Below are positions 1 through 7,795 of a DNA stretch of 32,985 nucleotides, piece after piece. The position numbers were made by a program, and so were the translations under genes. The stretch is from assembly GCA_035529935.1 (NCBI GenBank), contig DATKVT010000028.1:1-32985 (forward strand), in the 5' to 3' direction. Under the pieces are notes generated by a model, which saw nothing but the letters and a program-made list of their open reading frames with translations, did no database searches and was not told the origin of the DNA. This DNA is from Williamwhitmania sp. GTDB taxonomy: Bacteria > Bacteroidota > Bacteroidia > Bacteroidales > Williamwhitmaniaceae. How positions within the stretch are numbered: the stretch's first letter is position 1; every line of letters begins with the position of its first letter.

Positions 1-269
1 TCAACTCCTGCCTCCTTCGCCTGCTTATACGTTGAAGGTGGTTCTCCATGTGCCCTCAGAAGCAATTTTTTCCCTGCAAGTTTGCCTATATCACTATGGC
101 TAACGGTTATGAGCCCCTTTCCCAGCAGGCGATGAACCTCCTCCCCATTGTGAACAATTTCGCCAAGGCAGAACAGCCTATCATCGGAAGAGAGTAAGGA
201 TTCGGCCTTCTCAATGGCCTTAACCACCCCAAAGCAAAATCCAGAACCGCTATCTATATCAACCACCAT
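1..269 (-). CDS. ispH: 4-hydroxy-3-methylbut-2-enyl diphosphate reductase IspH, N-terminal part (cut by window edge)
   Basis: The reading frame starts at the ATG at 269 and runs off the left edge, so only the first 89 codons are visible. They match the N-terminus of IspH (LytB), the [4Fe-4S] enzyme that makes IPP and DMAPP in the last step of the MEP isoprenoid pathway. Visible family residues are Cys12 in the GFCFGV motif (first cluster ligand), His40 in the IVHNG motif and His74 in RAHGEPP, the two histidines that contact the substrate diphosphate. The gene starts 8 nt after the cmk stop and is probably co-transcribed with it. The porQ-cmk-ispH order is also known from Porphyromonas gingivalis. 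The other two cluster cysteines lie outside the window. Confidence 0.95.
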   Translation of the reverse strand, partial: MVVDIDSGSGFCFGVVKAIEKAESLLSSDDRLFCLGEIVHNGEEVHRLLGKGLITVSHSDIGKLAGKKLLLRAHGEPPSTYKQAKEAGV

Positions 270-277
270 ACAAATGG

Positions 278-967
278 CTATAACTTTTCAATTATCGTTT
301 TTACCCACTCCATCTGTTCTGCGGGGGTCATGTAGCTATTATCGAGCACAAGGGCATCGGTAGCCTTGCGCAGTGGGCTAACCTCGCGATTTTGGTCCAT
401 GTGATCCCGATTTCTCACGTTAGCCTCAATCTCCTCGAGCGAAACCGACTGGCATTTTTCCTGCAGCTCTTTGTAACGGCGCATTGCGCGAACTTTAGGA
501 TCTGCAGTCATAAATATTTTCAGCTCTGCATCTGGAAAAACAACCGTTCCAATATCACGCCCATCCATCACAATACCTTTACTTTTGCCCATCTCCTGTT
601 GCAGCGCAACCATTTTTGTCCGTACCTCAGCAATGGCACTAACTGGTGAAACAAGGTTTGACACCTCAATGGTCCTTATGGCATCCTCAATTACCTCACC
701 GTTGAGCATTGTTTCGAAACGACCTGCGCTGGCGTTAAAAACAAACCCAATTTGAAGAGAGGGTAACATCTCCAGCACCTTTGTTTTGCTCAATTTGCCG
801 TCCTCTGTCACGGCGCCGCCACGAATGGCTGCAAGGGTAACTGCGCGATACATGGCACCGCTGTCGATGTAGATATATCCAAACTCCTTGGCAATAGCCT
901 TTGCAAATGTGCTTTTGCCACAGGAGGAGTAACCATCGATGGCAATGGTAATTTTCGTTGAAAGCAT
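278..967 (-). CDS. cmk: cytidylate kinase
   Basis: This 229-residue protein has the normal length of bacterial CMP/dCMP kinase, which phosphorylates CMP and dCMP with ATP in the cytoplasm. The P-loop is at residues 12-20 (GYSSCGKST), followed by the IDSGAMYR segment (about 35-42) typical of the family and by DGRDIGTVVFP (about 135-145), which belongs to the CMP-binding side. The LID-like stretch with RRYKEL follows. The ATG at 967 is the only sensible start, because the P-loop needs the preceding ITIAIDG strand. It lies downstream of porQ on the same strand with a 128-nt gap that holds a good -7 box, and 8 nt upstream of ispH, so cmk-ispH is probably an operon. Confidence 0.96.
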   Translation of the reverse strand: MLSTKITIAIDGYSSCGKSTFAKAIAKEFGYIYIDSGAMYRAVTLAAIRGGAVTEDGKLSKTKVLEMLPSLQIGFVFNASAGRFETMLNGEVIEDAIRTIEVSNLVSPVSAIAEVRTKMVALQQEMGKSKGIVMDGRDIGTVVFPDAELKIFMTADPKVRAMRRYKELQEKCQSVSLEEIEANVRNRDHMDQNREVSPLRKATDALVLDNSYMTPAEQMEWVKTIIEKL

Positions 968-986
968 TAAAATCTTTTTAACCGAG

Positions 987-994
987 CAAAGGTA
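987..994 (-). promoter_or_regulatory. Candidate Bacteroidota -7 box for cmk-ispH
   Basis: On the minus strand the sequence TACCTTTG fits the Bacteroidota consensus TAnnTTTG exactly and lies 20 nt upstream of the cmk start codon. I see no clear TTTG at the -33 position, so the call rests on the -7 box and its position only. Confidence 0.45.
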
Positions 995-1095
995 ACTAAA
1001 ATAGTAGGGGAAGCGGGATGAACGTAGGGAAAAAGAGGAAGGAAAATGATTGCAATCGATTGTTCATCACCATCAACCAAATAAATATTAGGGCA

Positions 1096-2139
1096 TTAAC
1101 CTTTACTGGTTAAATCAATCGAAACAGAAAACACATTAGAAGCGCCGCTAATGTGATAGGTAGATCGCGCATAGTTGAACATTAAACGGCGAATTTTGAG
1201 GCCAAAGCCCCAGCTGAATCCAACCATGGCCGGTTTATCCACAACCTTCAGCTCATTTCGACGACGAAAGGAGTATCCACCACGCAGGTAAAAGCCACGA
1301 AGCGGATTAAACTCGATACCGGCAATGGTGTGCGAAAGTATTTCGTTTCCAAAATGCGAAAGTGACGATTGCGAGCTGGACGACGCTTGGTCGGTGGCAA
1401 ATGGATCGTTGTTGGTGGTTGGACGCTTATAGAACACATTAATATCCTGCAGCTGCTCAAAAGTTGTCACTATTCGAAAGGGGGCATGCCGCAGCTTCAG
1501 CGAAAAACCGGCAAGAATTTCAAAAGGTAAAGGCTCGTGGGAGCCTGCATACGTTTTTAGCTGGGTTCCAAAGTTGCGAAACATAGCCGTTGCAGCAAAC
1601 AGGCTATCGGCGGAGTGGTAGGTAAAGCCCATATCGAAAGCAAACCCGTAGGAAACATAGCTCTCCATAGCAGAGTAAACAGGCTTAAACGAGGCACCCA
1701 TCTGCACCCTAGGTGAGAGTGCGCGAGCCAAAGAAACATTCATATTGTATTCCGAAGCCCTGAATGTTCCGGTAATATTTCCCAGCTCGTCTGCTGCTTG
1801 AAAGCTACCATAGTTAATGCCAGACAGGCCAAAAGCCATAGTGCCAAATTTTCCAAAATCACGAACTAGGCCGATACTCCCATACTTAATATCGGCATAG
1901 TAACTAATAAAGGCAAGGGTGGCTTGCTTATTCATTGAAGCAGTGAGGAGCGAAGGACTTTGAAGAACAAGACCAGCATCGTTGTCCCAAAGTCCGATGG
2001 CTTCGCCACCCAAAGCCGAAGCACGAGCAGAAACCGGAAGGCGAAGAAAGGAGTACGTGCTCTCCCCTGCCGACTGGGCCTTAAGTCCAGTGGCGTAAAG
2101 CACAAGTATTATAAACGCAAAGGTTAGTTTTTGCTTCAT
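1096..2139 (-). CDS. porQ: Type IX secretion system outer-membrane protein PorQ
   Basis: The 347-residue protein starts with a signal peptide (residues 1-21, cleavage after LKA before QSAGEST). The mature N-terminus, with LRLPVSARASALGGEAIGLWDNDAG, is the conserved start of the PorV/PorQ group of FadL-like beta barrels. The remainder alternates short amphipathic strands and ends in an aromatic-poor barrel strand (VFSVSIDL). PorQ is a component of the type IX secretion system, which moves proteins with C-terminal sorting domains across the outer membrane in Bacteroidota. The neighbours cmk and ispH support the call, since this order is shared with Porphyromonas gingivalis. There is a Ser/Asn-rich insert at about residues 242-258. 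No other T9SS gene is in the window. Confidence 0.9.
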   Translation of the reverse strand: MKQKLTFAFIILVLYATGLKAQSAGESTYSFLRLPVSARASALGGEAIGLWDNDAGLVLQSPSLLTASMNKQATLAFISYYADIKYGSIGLVRDFGKFGTMAFGLSGINYGSFQAADELGNITGTFRASEYNMNVSLARALSPRVQMGASFKPVYSAMESYVSYGFAFDMGFTYHSADSLFAATAMFRNFGTQLKTYAGSHEPLPFEILAGFSLKLRHAPFRIVTTFEQLQDINVFYKRPTTNNDPFATDQASSSSQSSLSHFGNEILSHTIAGIEFNPLRGFYLRGGYSFRRRNELKVVDKPAMVGFSWGFGLKIRRLMFNYARSTYHISGASNVFSVSIDLTSKG

Positions 2140-2395
2140 GCTATATAAAGAGCTCGTAAAGTTAAAAATTTATGTATTGCCTCCTAGCCATGCGGTTATG
2201 TTGTTTAACGGAGCAAACACCACTTTATTTCAAGTAGACAACTGGTAATAGCGCCATCATCAATCCTTAAATTTAAACATATCTGGTGGAACTATATCAG
2301 CTTCAGATTAGGTACAAATCGGTTAAGACTTCACATAAAGGTAAGATGCTAGCCAAATAATTTGTTACTTTACACTTCGAATTTAGAGCAGAGTG

Positions 2396-3274
2396 ATGGT
2401 AGTTAAGGAGAAGATTTTATTTGTAGTAAATCCCGTTTCAGGAACTGGTAAAAGAGAAAAAGCACTAAAACTCATAAAAGAGAAGCTATCTCCCAACTAT
2501 GATGCCAAGATTGTAATAACCAAGTTTGCAGGTGAGGCAACAGAAATAGCCATACGATACCATCAAAAAGGCTTCAACAAGGTGATTGCCGTAGGAGGAG
2601 ATGGAACAGTAAATGAGGTGGCCAAAGGAGTTTCTGGGACTAACATGGCAATGGGCATTATTCCTACCGGATCGGGAAATGGCCTTGCACGGCACCTCCA
2701 CATCCCAATGAATATCTCAAAGGCAATTGAGGTAATTAATAGGGGAAACGTTACAGATATTGACCACGGCACCATTAACGATACGATGTTTTTCTGCACT
2801 TCCGGTGTGGGCTTCGACGCTCTTATTGGCAACAAGTTTGCCGAGGCCGGAACGCGAGGTCTTACCACCTATGCAAAAACCACCATTAGGGAATACTTTA
2901 CCTTTAAACCGCAGCACTACACCCTAGACATAGACGGTAAAATATATGAGCGCGACTCATTCATGATAACCTTTGCCAATGCCTCTCAGTATGGCAACAA
3001 CGCTTACATTGCGCCTCATGCCGACATTGCCGATGGATTGATCGACGTAGTTATTGTAAAACGCTTTCCGCTTTATAAGTCCCCTCGGTTTGCCTACCAA
3101 ATGTTCACTAAAAAGATGAACAGGTCACCATACGTGGAGACATTCCGCGCCAAAAACATAACCCTTAATCGTAAGGAAGCCGGATATGTTCATTTCGATG
3201 GCGAACCGGGAACGATGGGCGCCATGCTAAAGATTGCTGCGGTTCATGCAGCGCTTAAGGTTATTATTCCCTAA
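2396..3274 (+). CDS. Diacylglycerol kinase family / YegS-like lipid kinase
   Basis: The 292-residue protein has the DAGK catalytic domain: NPVSGTGK near residues 12-19, the nucleotide-binding GGDGT at 67-71 and PTGSGNGLAR at 90-99. The C-terminal half (FANASQYGNNAYIAPHADIADG, then a beta-rich end with HFDGEPG) is typical of the YegS/DgkB/BmrU group. Such enzymes phosphorylate diacylglycerol or related lipids with ATP at the inner face of the membrane. I chose the ATG at 2396; an in-frame GTG directly before it (2393) is an alternative. A 256-nt gap separates it from the divergent porQ. Its TAA shares bases with the TAG of the convergent gene that follows. The exact lipid substrate cannot be told from the sequence. 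Confidence 0.9.
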   Translation: MVVKEKILFVVNPVSGTGKREKALKLIKEKLSPNYDAKIVITKFAGEATEIAIRYHQKGFNKVIAVGGDGTVNEVAKGVSGTNMAMGIIPTGSGNGLARHLHIPMNISKAIEVINRGNVTDIDHGTINDTMFFCTSGVGFDALIGNKFAEAGTRGLTTYAKTTIREYFTFKPQHYTLDIDGKIYERDSFMITFANASQYGNNAYIAPHADIADGLIDVVIVKRFPLYKSPRFAYQMFTKKMNRSPYVETFRAKNITLNRKEAGYVHFDGEPGTMGAMLKIAAVHAALKVIIP

Positions 3275-3777
3275 ACCAGGTCAGGGTGCTGCTTCATGCG
3301 CTCCACAATCCGATAGACTGCCGGACAAACATAGGTATTCTTCAAGGTAAGGTTTAGTAACTGCTCAAACTTGCGCCTGTCGGTATGCGGATACTCTCGA
3401 CAAGCCTTTGGCCTATCCTCGTAAATGGAACAGTAGTTATCGGACATTAAGAACGGGCATGGCTGCTTCCTGAAAACATAATCACCATCGCTGTCGAGGT
3501 GAAGGTGACGGCTGATTAACTCCGAAGGGCTTATGCGCAACGAGCGAGCCATGCGGTCGATATCACGATCGGTAACAATGGGACTAATGCTCTTGCAGCA
3601 GTTGGCACAGTTCAAGCAATCAACCTCTTCAAAAACTTGATGATGTAACTCCTGCACAACCACATCGAGCTTAGCTGGTGGACGACGACGGAACTTTTGA
3701 AAGAACTGCTTCGTTTTTGGAGCCTCTCCTGCAGCTCGTTCCTTAAGACTTTCGAGCTCTTGCGCGGTTATATCCAT
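3271..3777 (-). CDS. YkgJ-like cysteine-cluster protein
   Basis: This is a 168-residue soluble protein with eight cysteines arranged as C54-x2-C57-x2-C60-C61, then C107, C116, C126 and C151. This spacing, with the CPFL and RPxxCREYP contexts, is that of the YkgJ/UPF0153 family of putative zinc- or iron-sulfur-binding proteins, whose biochemical role is not established. The gene overlaps the end of the EamA transporter reading frame by 35 nt on the same strand, so the two are probably co-transcribed and translationally linked. Its stop codon overlaps the stop of the convergent lipid kinase gene, leaving no room for a terminator between them. Confidence 0.85.
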   Translation of the reverse strand: MDITAQELESLKERAAGEAPKTKQFFQKFRRRPPAKLDVVVQELHHQVFEEVDCLNCANCCKSISPIVTDRDIDRMARSLRISPSELISRHLHLDSDGDYVFRKQPCPFLMSDNYCSIYEDRPKACREYPHTDRRKFEQLLNLTLKNTYVCPAVYRIVERMKQHPDLV

Positions 3778-4696
3778 TTCTGATTACGCCCTTTACCGAT
3801 TTCACATGCTCACGGCTAAGCTGCGACAGCATCAGCCCACCAATCACCACCGACATTCCCACAAACTGCATTAGGGTGAGATGCTCGTGCAGCACAATAA
3901 TTGCCAAAATAGTTGTAATTACAGGTATAGCATTGTTGAACACGGTGGCTTTGTTTATGCCCAAGCCCCGAATGCTATAGCTAAAAAGTAGGAAGGCTAG
4001 TGTGGAAGCAAAAATAGACATCAACAACACCAACATAATTGCCCTCCCGCTGATAGGGGTTATAAGGAAATGCCCTCCCTCAAAGAATATAAACAGTGGA
4101 AGAAAAAAGATGGCTCCAATGGTATTTTGGTAAGCTGTTATGGTAAACACGTTGTAACGGCTAGTAAGTGTTTTAATCACTGCCGAATACCCCATGGTTG
4201 AGGACACTGCAAGAAACATAAGCAACACCCCTGCCGGACGTGCCACCAGCTGGAAATCTTTATTTACAAGAACCAGCAGCACTCCAAAGATAGAGATAAC
4301 TATTCCGGCAAAGCTGGCTCGTGTCAAGCGTTCTCTGTGAAAAACATAGGCGCTAATAGAAGTAAATAGAGGTATGGTGGAGATTATTACCGATGCCACC
4401 GACGATGATATCATTGTAACGCCAATGCTTTCGCCAATGAAATACATTAGAGGCTCAAAAAAAGCAAGAATAATAAAGAGCTTAAGGTCACCTGGTTTAA
4501 TTTTCTCCAACTTTCCAAGGAAGTAGCTCACAGGAAAGAGAAACAGAAGGGAAATTAGCAGCCTAAAGAACACCAGCGTAATGGGATAAGCACCATATTC
4601 TTGGTAGAATTGCTTATACCAGATGAATGTTAAGGCCCAAAAAACCTGAGCTAAAATTACGGCTATGTAAACGGTGAACTGCTTCGATTTTAACAT
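3743..4696 (-). CDS. EamA-family (drug/metabolite) transporter
   Basis: The protein is an integral membrane protein with about ten hydrophobic helices, in two repeats of five as in the EamA/DMT superfamily (RhaT-like). Typical features are FWALTFIWYK in helix 1, the AxVIISTIPLFTSISAYVFHRERLT segment at the end of the first repeat and a matching NNAIPVITTILAIIVLHEHLT segment in the second. I prefer the ATG at 4696, which puts the first helix about ten residues in, as is usual; an in-frame ATG at 4741 would add 15 polar residues. The C-terminus is basic. It lies upstream of and overlaps the YkgJ-like gene. The exported or imported substrate is unknown. Confidence 0.9.
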   Translation of the reverse strand: MLKSKQFTVYIAVILAQVFWALTFIWYKQFYQEYGAYPITLVFFRLLISLLFLFPVSYFLGKLEKIKPGDLKLFIILAFFEPLMYFIGESIGVTMISSSVASVIISTIPLFTSISAYVFHRERLTRASFAGIVISIFGVLLVLVNKDFQLVARPAGVLLMFLAVSSTMGYSAVIKTLTSRYNVFTITAYQNTIGAIFFLPLFIFFEGGHFLITPISGRAIMLVLLMSIFASTLAFLLFSYSIRGLGINKATVFNNAIPVITTILAIIVLHEHLTLMQFVGMSVVIGGLMLSQLSREHVKSVKGVIRNGYNRARARKS

Positions 4697-4741
4697 CTTG
4701 GAATTAAAGTAAAATGCGGGCGAATCTACACATTTTTTCAT

Positions 4742-5098
4742 TAAATATTAAGGCTCTGGAGTAAAACAAGATTGCCCATTTGCACATTGAGTGAAACCAA
4801 TAAACCAGCTCGATTTTCCGATAGCCATCCACCATTTCACGCTTCTGATAAATTATTATTATTCTTTATGGCTATGTAAAATACAGTAATGGAATTTCAT
4901 CCAAAAGAGGTAAGGCAACAAGTCTAACAGGTAAGTTCCTAGGACATATAAATTCTGCCTCTTTTCAAAAAATATGTATAAAACAACTTGCAGGCGCAAT
5001 CGTTTGTAAGCATATCACTCAGCCCATCATCAGCTGTTTTTCAACTGGTTATTATCAAAAAATGACTTTTCACCATAGCAAATCATCTCCGATATCCA
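4742..5098. other. Intergenic region between divergent EamA and GH31 genes
   Basis: This AT-rich gap contains no credible coding frame. It should carry the promoters of both divergent genes. An 8-bp inverted repeat, AAAAGAGG at 4903-4910 and CCTCTTTT at 4958-4965, is present, but it is too short and too widely spaced to be called an operator. I see nothing else that can be supported. Confidence 0.4.
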
Positions 5099-5106
5099 TA
5101 CTTTTG
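5099..5106 (+). promoter_or_regulatory. Candidate Bacteroidota -7 box for the GH31 gene
   Basis: TACTTTTG at this position fits the TAnnTTTG consensus exactly and lies 53 nt before the preferred GH31 start codon at 5160. No TTTG element is found at the expected -33 distance. A transcript starting from here would begin just before the in-frame upstream ATG at 5124. Confidence 0.45.
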
Positions 5107-5159
5107 CATTCCCTAGGCAACAATTGACTAGGTTAATTTCAGAAACAACACATAACCTA

Positions 5160-7553
5160 ATGATACGAAAAGCGCAAGCTGTTTTGGCTTTTGGACTAAT
5201 GAGCGCAGTGTGTAGCGCACAGCCAGCAAGCCGCCAATTTATTGGAGTAAAGGATTCTCTTGGCACCATGGTAGTTAACGTTTCCGACGGCCATTACACA
5301 ATTGTTGCTTTCAACGAAAAGATGGTGCAAACCACCTTCTATCCAAAAGGAATTCAGGAAAAGAATTTTTCTTTTGCAGTGTGTATGACTCCTCAGAAAC
5401 CTGAACTTGCCATTAGCCAATCCGCCACATCGGCCTCCATTCAGGTGGGCAAAGGCCTCAAGATTGTCATTACAAAGAGTCCATTCAACATTGGCTACTA
5501 CTACCACGACACGCTGCTTATTGCTGAGAACAAAGGCTATGAGCGCACCGATTCAACTCAAATTATGAGTTTGTCGATACAGCCTAAGGAGGTGCTCTAT
5601 GGCGGAGGAGAGCGTGCGCTGGGAATGAACCATCGTGGCTACGACCTAACGCTCTATAATAGGGCTCACTATGGCTATCAGGAGCATTCTGAATTAATGA
5701 ACTATACACTCCCGATGTTCCTCTCCAGCAAGCGCTATGCGGTGCTCTTCGACAACGCCTCGCTGGGCTGGCTTGATCTCGACAGCCACGAGAATAACAC
5801 CATAAACTATACCACCATGAGCGGTACCATTAACTATTGTGTAATAGCTGGCGATAGCTGGTACGATTTGGAAAACCAATACACCCAGCTCACAGGTAGG
5901 CAGCCACTACCTCCCCGCTGGGCCTTTGGCAACTTCAGCAGCCGGTTTGGATACCATTCTCAGCAACAGGTTCTCTCCACGGTGGATAAGTTTTTCAAGG
6001 ACTCCATTCCGTTGGATGCCGTTATCATCGATATTTACTGGTTTGGCAAGGGCATTTTTGGTGACATGGGTCGTCTCGACTGGTACCGTGACAGCTTTCC
6101 AGAGCCAATCAAAATGATGCAAACGCTAAAAGCAAAAGGGGTGAAAACCATATTGGTAACAGAGCCATTCATCCTCACCACCTCTACACGATGGCAGGAG
6201 GCTGTTGACAACCAAGTGCTGGGAACCGACACCAGCGGAAAACCCTACACCTTCGATTTCTACTTTGGTCATACTGGACTGATCGACATTTTTAAACCAA
6301 AAGCACAACAGTGGTTCTGGAACATATACAAAGGACTTACCAAGCAAGGAGTTGATGGCTGGTGGGGCGACCTAGGTGAACCGGAGGTTCATCCGGCAGG
6401 GCTGCAGCACGTGATTGGCAGTGCCAACGAGGTTCATAACGCCTACGGCCACATCTGGGCAAAGGTTGTATTCGATGGGTATAAGAAAGACTTCCCAAAT
6501 ACTAGGCCATTCATTCTGATGAGAGCAGGCTATGCTGGCTCTCAGCGATACGGAATGATTCCGTGGAGTGGAGATGTTAGCCGCAGCTGGGGTGGATTGG
6601 TACCTCAACCCGAAATAGCACTGCAGATGGGAATGCAAGGGCTTGGGTATGCGCACTCCGACCTTGGTGGATTTGCCGGGGGCGAAAAGATTGACAACGA
6701 ACTCTACATCCGTTGGTTGCAGTATGGAGTTTTCCAACCCATATTCAGGCCACATGCACAGGAGCAGATTCCACCTGAGCCTGTATTCCAGAACGACACC
6801 ACCATGGCTTATGCCAAGGCAGCCGTTGAACTCCGGTATAAACTTCTACCCTACGTTTACTCACTTGCCTTTGACAACAGCCAAACAGGCAAACCACTTA
6901 TGCGTCCGCTGTTTTTCAACGAGCCTAATAATCCACAGCTACTGACCTACGACAAGGCATACATGTGGGGCGATGCTTTTCTGGTTTCACCTGTAAAGGC
7001 CCAAGGAATAAAGGAACAGGCAGTGTATTTACCAAAGGGAACAAGCTGGACCGATTTCTTCACTGGGAAGGTTTACAATGGAGGCAAGGATATCACCCTA
7101 CCACTTACGCTCAACCACATTCCGGTTTTAGTTAAAGGCGGTGCCATAATCCCCATGCTGCAAAAGGTTGCCAGCACAACGCAAGCTAATTTCAACCAGC
7201 TGGAGGTACACTACTACCTCGATCCTGCTGTAGCAACATCCAGCTACGACCTATACAACGACGATGGTGAAACACCGAACGACTACATTAACGGAAACTA
7301 TGAAAAGCTAAATATAGAAGTATCAAACACCAGCAGGCTGTTAGCATTTATGTTTGCACCCGAAATTGGTAAAATCTATACGATAGCCAAAGACAAAGAC
7401 ATTTTGTTGACCATCCATAACTCACCAAAAAAACCGAAGAAGGTATTGGTGAATGGGAAAAAGCAAGGTGAATGGAGTTGGGTCAATGGAGAAGTGGCCA
7501 TAAACATCAGCGTTCCAACAACAAGCAACACAAAAGTAACTTTGAAATACTAA
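5160..7553 (+). CDS. Secreted GH31 alpha-glucosidase-type glycoside hydrolase
   Basis: The protein is about 797 residues from the ATG at 5160, chosen because it starts the signal peptide (MIRKAQAVLAFGLMSAVCSAQ); an upstream in-frame ATG at 5124 would place polar residues before it. After an N-terminal beta-sandwich comes the GH31 barrel. The expected nucleophile is Asp404 in GWWGDLGEPE, and the acid/base is Asp472 in PWSGDVSRSWGGL; HSDLGGF and RPHAQ are further family motifs. A C-terminal beta domain of the DUF5110 type (YDLYNDDGETPNDY) follows. GH31 enzymes mostly remove terminal alpha-linked glucose or xylose; the substrate here is not determined. The protein is probably periplasmic. It stands alone, without SusC/SusD or sensor genes, and has its own terminator. 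Confidence 0.95.
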   Translation: MIRKAQAVLAFGLMSAVCSAQPASRQFIGVKDSLGTMVVNVSDGHYTIVAFNEKMVQTTFYPKGIQEKNFSFAVCMTPQKPELAISQSATSASIQVGKGLKIVITKSPFNIGYYYHDTLLIAENKGYERTDSTQIMSLSIQPKEVLYGGGERALGMNHRGYDLTLYNRAHYGYQEHSELMNYTLPMFLSSKRYAVLFDNASLGWLDLDSHENNTINYTTMSGTINYCVIAGDSWYDLENQYTQLTGRQPLPPRWAFGNFSSRFGYHSQQQVLSTVDKFFKDSIPLDAVIIDIYWFGKGIFGDMGRLDWYRDSFPEPIKMMQTLKAKGVKTILVTEPFILTTSTRWQEAVDNQVLGTDTSGKPYTFDFYFGHTGLIDIFKPKAQQWFWNIYKGLTKQGVDGWWGDLGEPEVHPAGLQHVIGSANEVHNAYGHIWAKVVFDGYKKDFPNTRPFILMRAGYAGSQRYGMIPWSGDVSRSWGGLVPQPEIALQMGMQGLGYAHSDLGGFAGGEKIDNELYIRWLQYGVFQPIFRPHAQEQIPPEPVFQNDTTMAYAKAAVELRYKLLPYVYSLAFDNSQTGKPLMRPLFFNEPNNPQLLTYDKAYMWGDAFLVSPVKAQGIKEQAVYLPKGTSWTDFFTGKVYNGGKDITLPLTLNHIPVLVKGGAIIPMLQKVASTTQANFNQLEVHYYLDPAVATSSYDLYNDDGETPNDYINGNYEKLNIEVSNTSRLLAFMFAPEIGKIYTIAKDKDILLTIHNSPKKPKKVLVNGKKQGEWSWVNGEVAINISVPTTSNTKVTLKY

Positions 7554-7567
7554 GGGGTGTTTATCCC

Positions 7568-7606
7568 ATAGAAAGCAGCACTGCAAATGGCAGTGCTGCT
7601 TTCTAT
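7568..7606 (+). terminator. Strong hairpin downstream of the GH31 gene
   Basis: A perfect 17-bp stem (7568-7584 pairing with 7590-7606) with the 5-nt loop AAATG starts 15 nt after the GH31 stop codon. The 3' arm ends in TTTCTATTTAT instead of a clean U-run, so it is a weakly U-tailed intrinsic terminator or a 3'-end-stabilising hairpin. Confidence 0.75.
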
Positions 7607-7733
7607 TTATAGGGAGGAGATTATTACCTTACATCTTATTATTCTGATGAATAGCCCTATTAATGAAAAGAACTAATCAAAAAATTGCTCCACCAGTTAC
7701 CATATCGTATTGTCCTAAAATCAACCCGTTTAG

Positions 7734-7764
7734 CTTGAATATCTATAAAAGATTTTTACATTTA
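7734..7764 (+). promoter_or_regulatory. Candidate promoter of the SGNH-SGNH-MBOAT operon
   Basis: CTTG at 7734-7737, a 19-nt spacer and TACATTTA at 7757-7764 match the Bacteroidota promoter pattern (TTTG, N19, TAnnTTTG) with one mismatch in each box. It lies 31 nt upstream of the first start codon of the operon and downstream of the GH31 terminator. Confidence 0.5.
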
Positions 7765-7795
7765 CGGTTACCAAAGCAAAATTTCAGTTGCTGCA

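Noticed and set aside
4903-4965. 8-bp inverted repeat upstream of the GH31 gene as an operator
   Set aside because: The arms are AT-rich, 47 nt apart and of a length expected by chance in such DNA.
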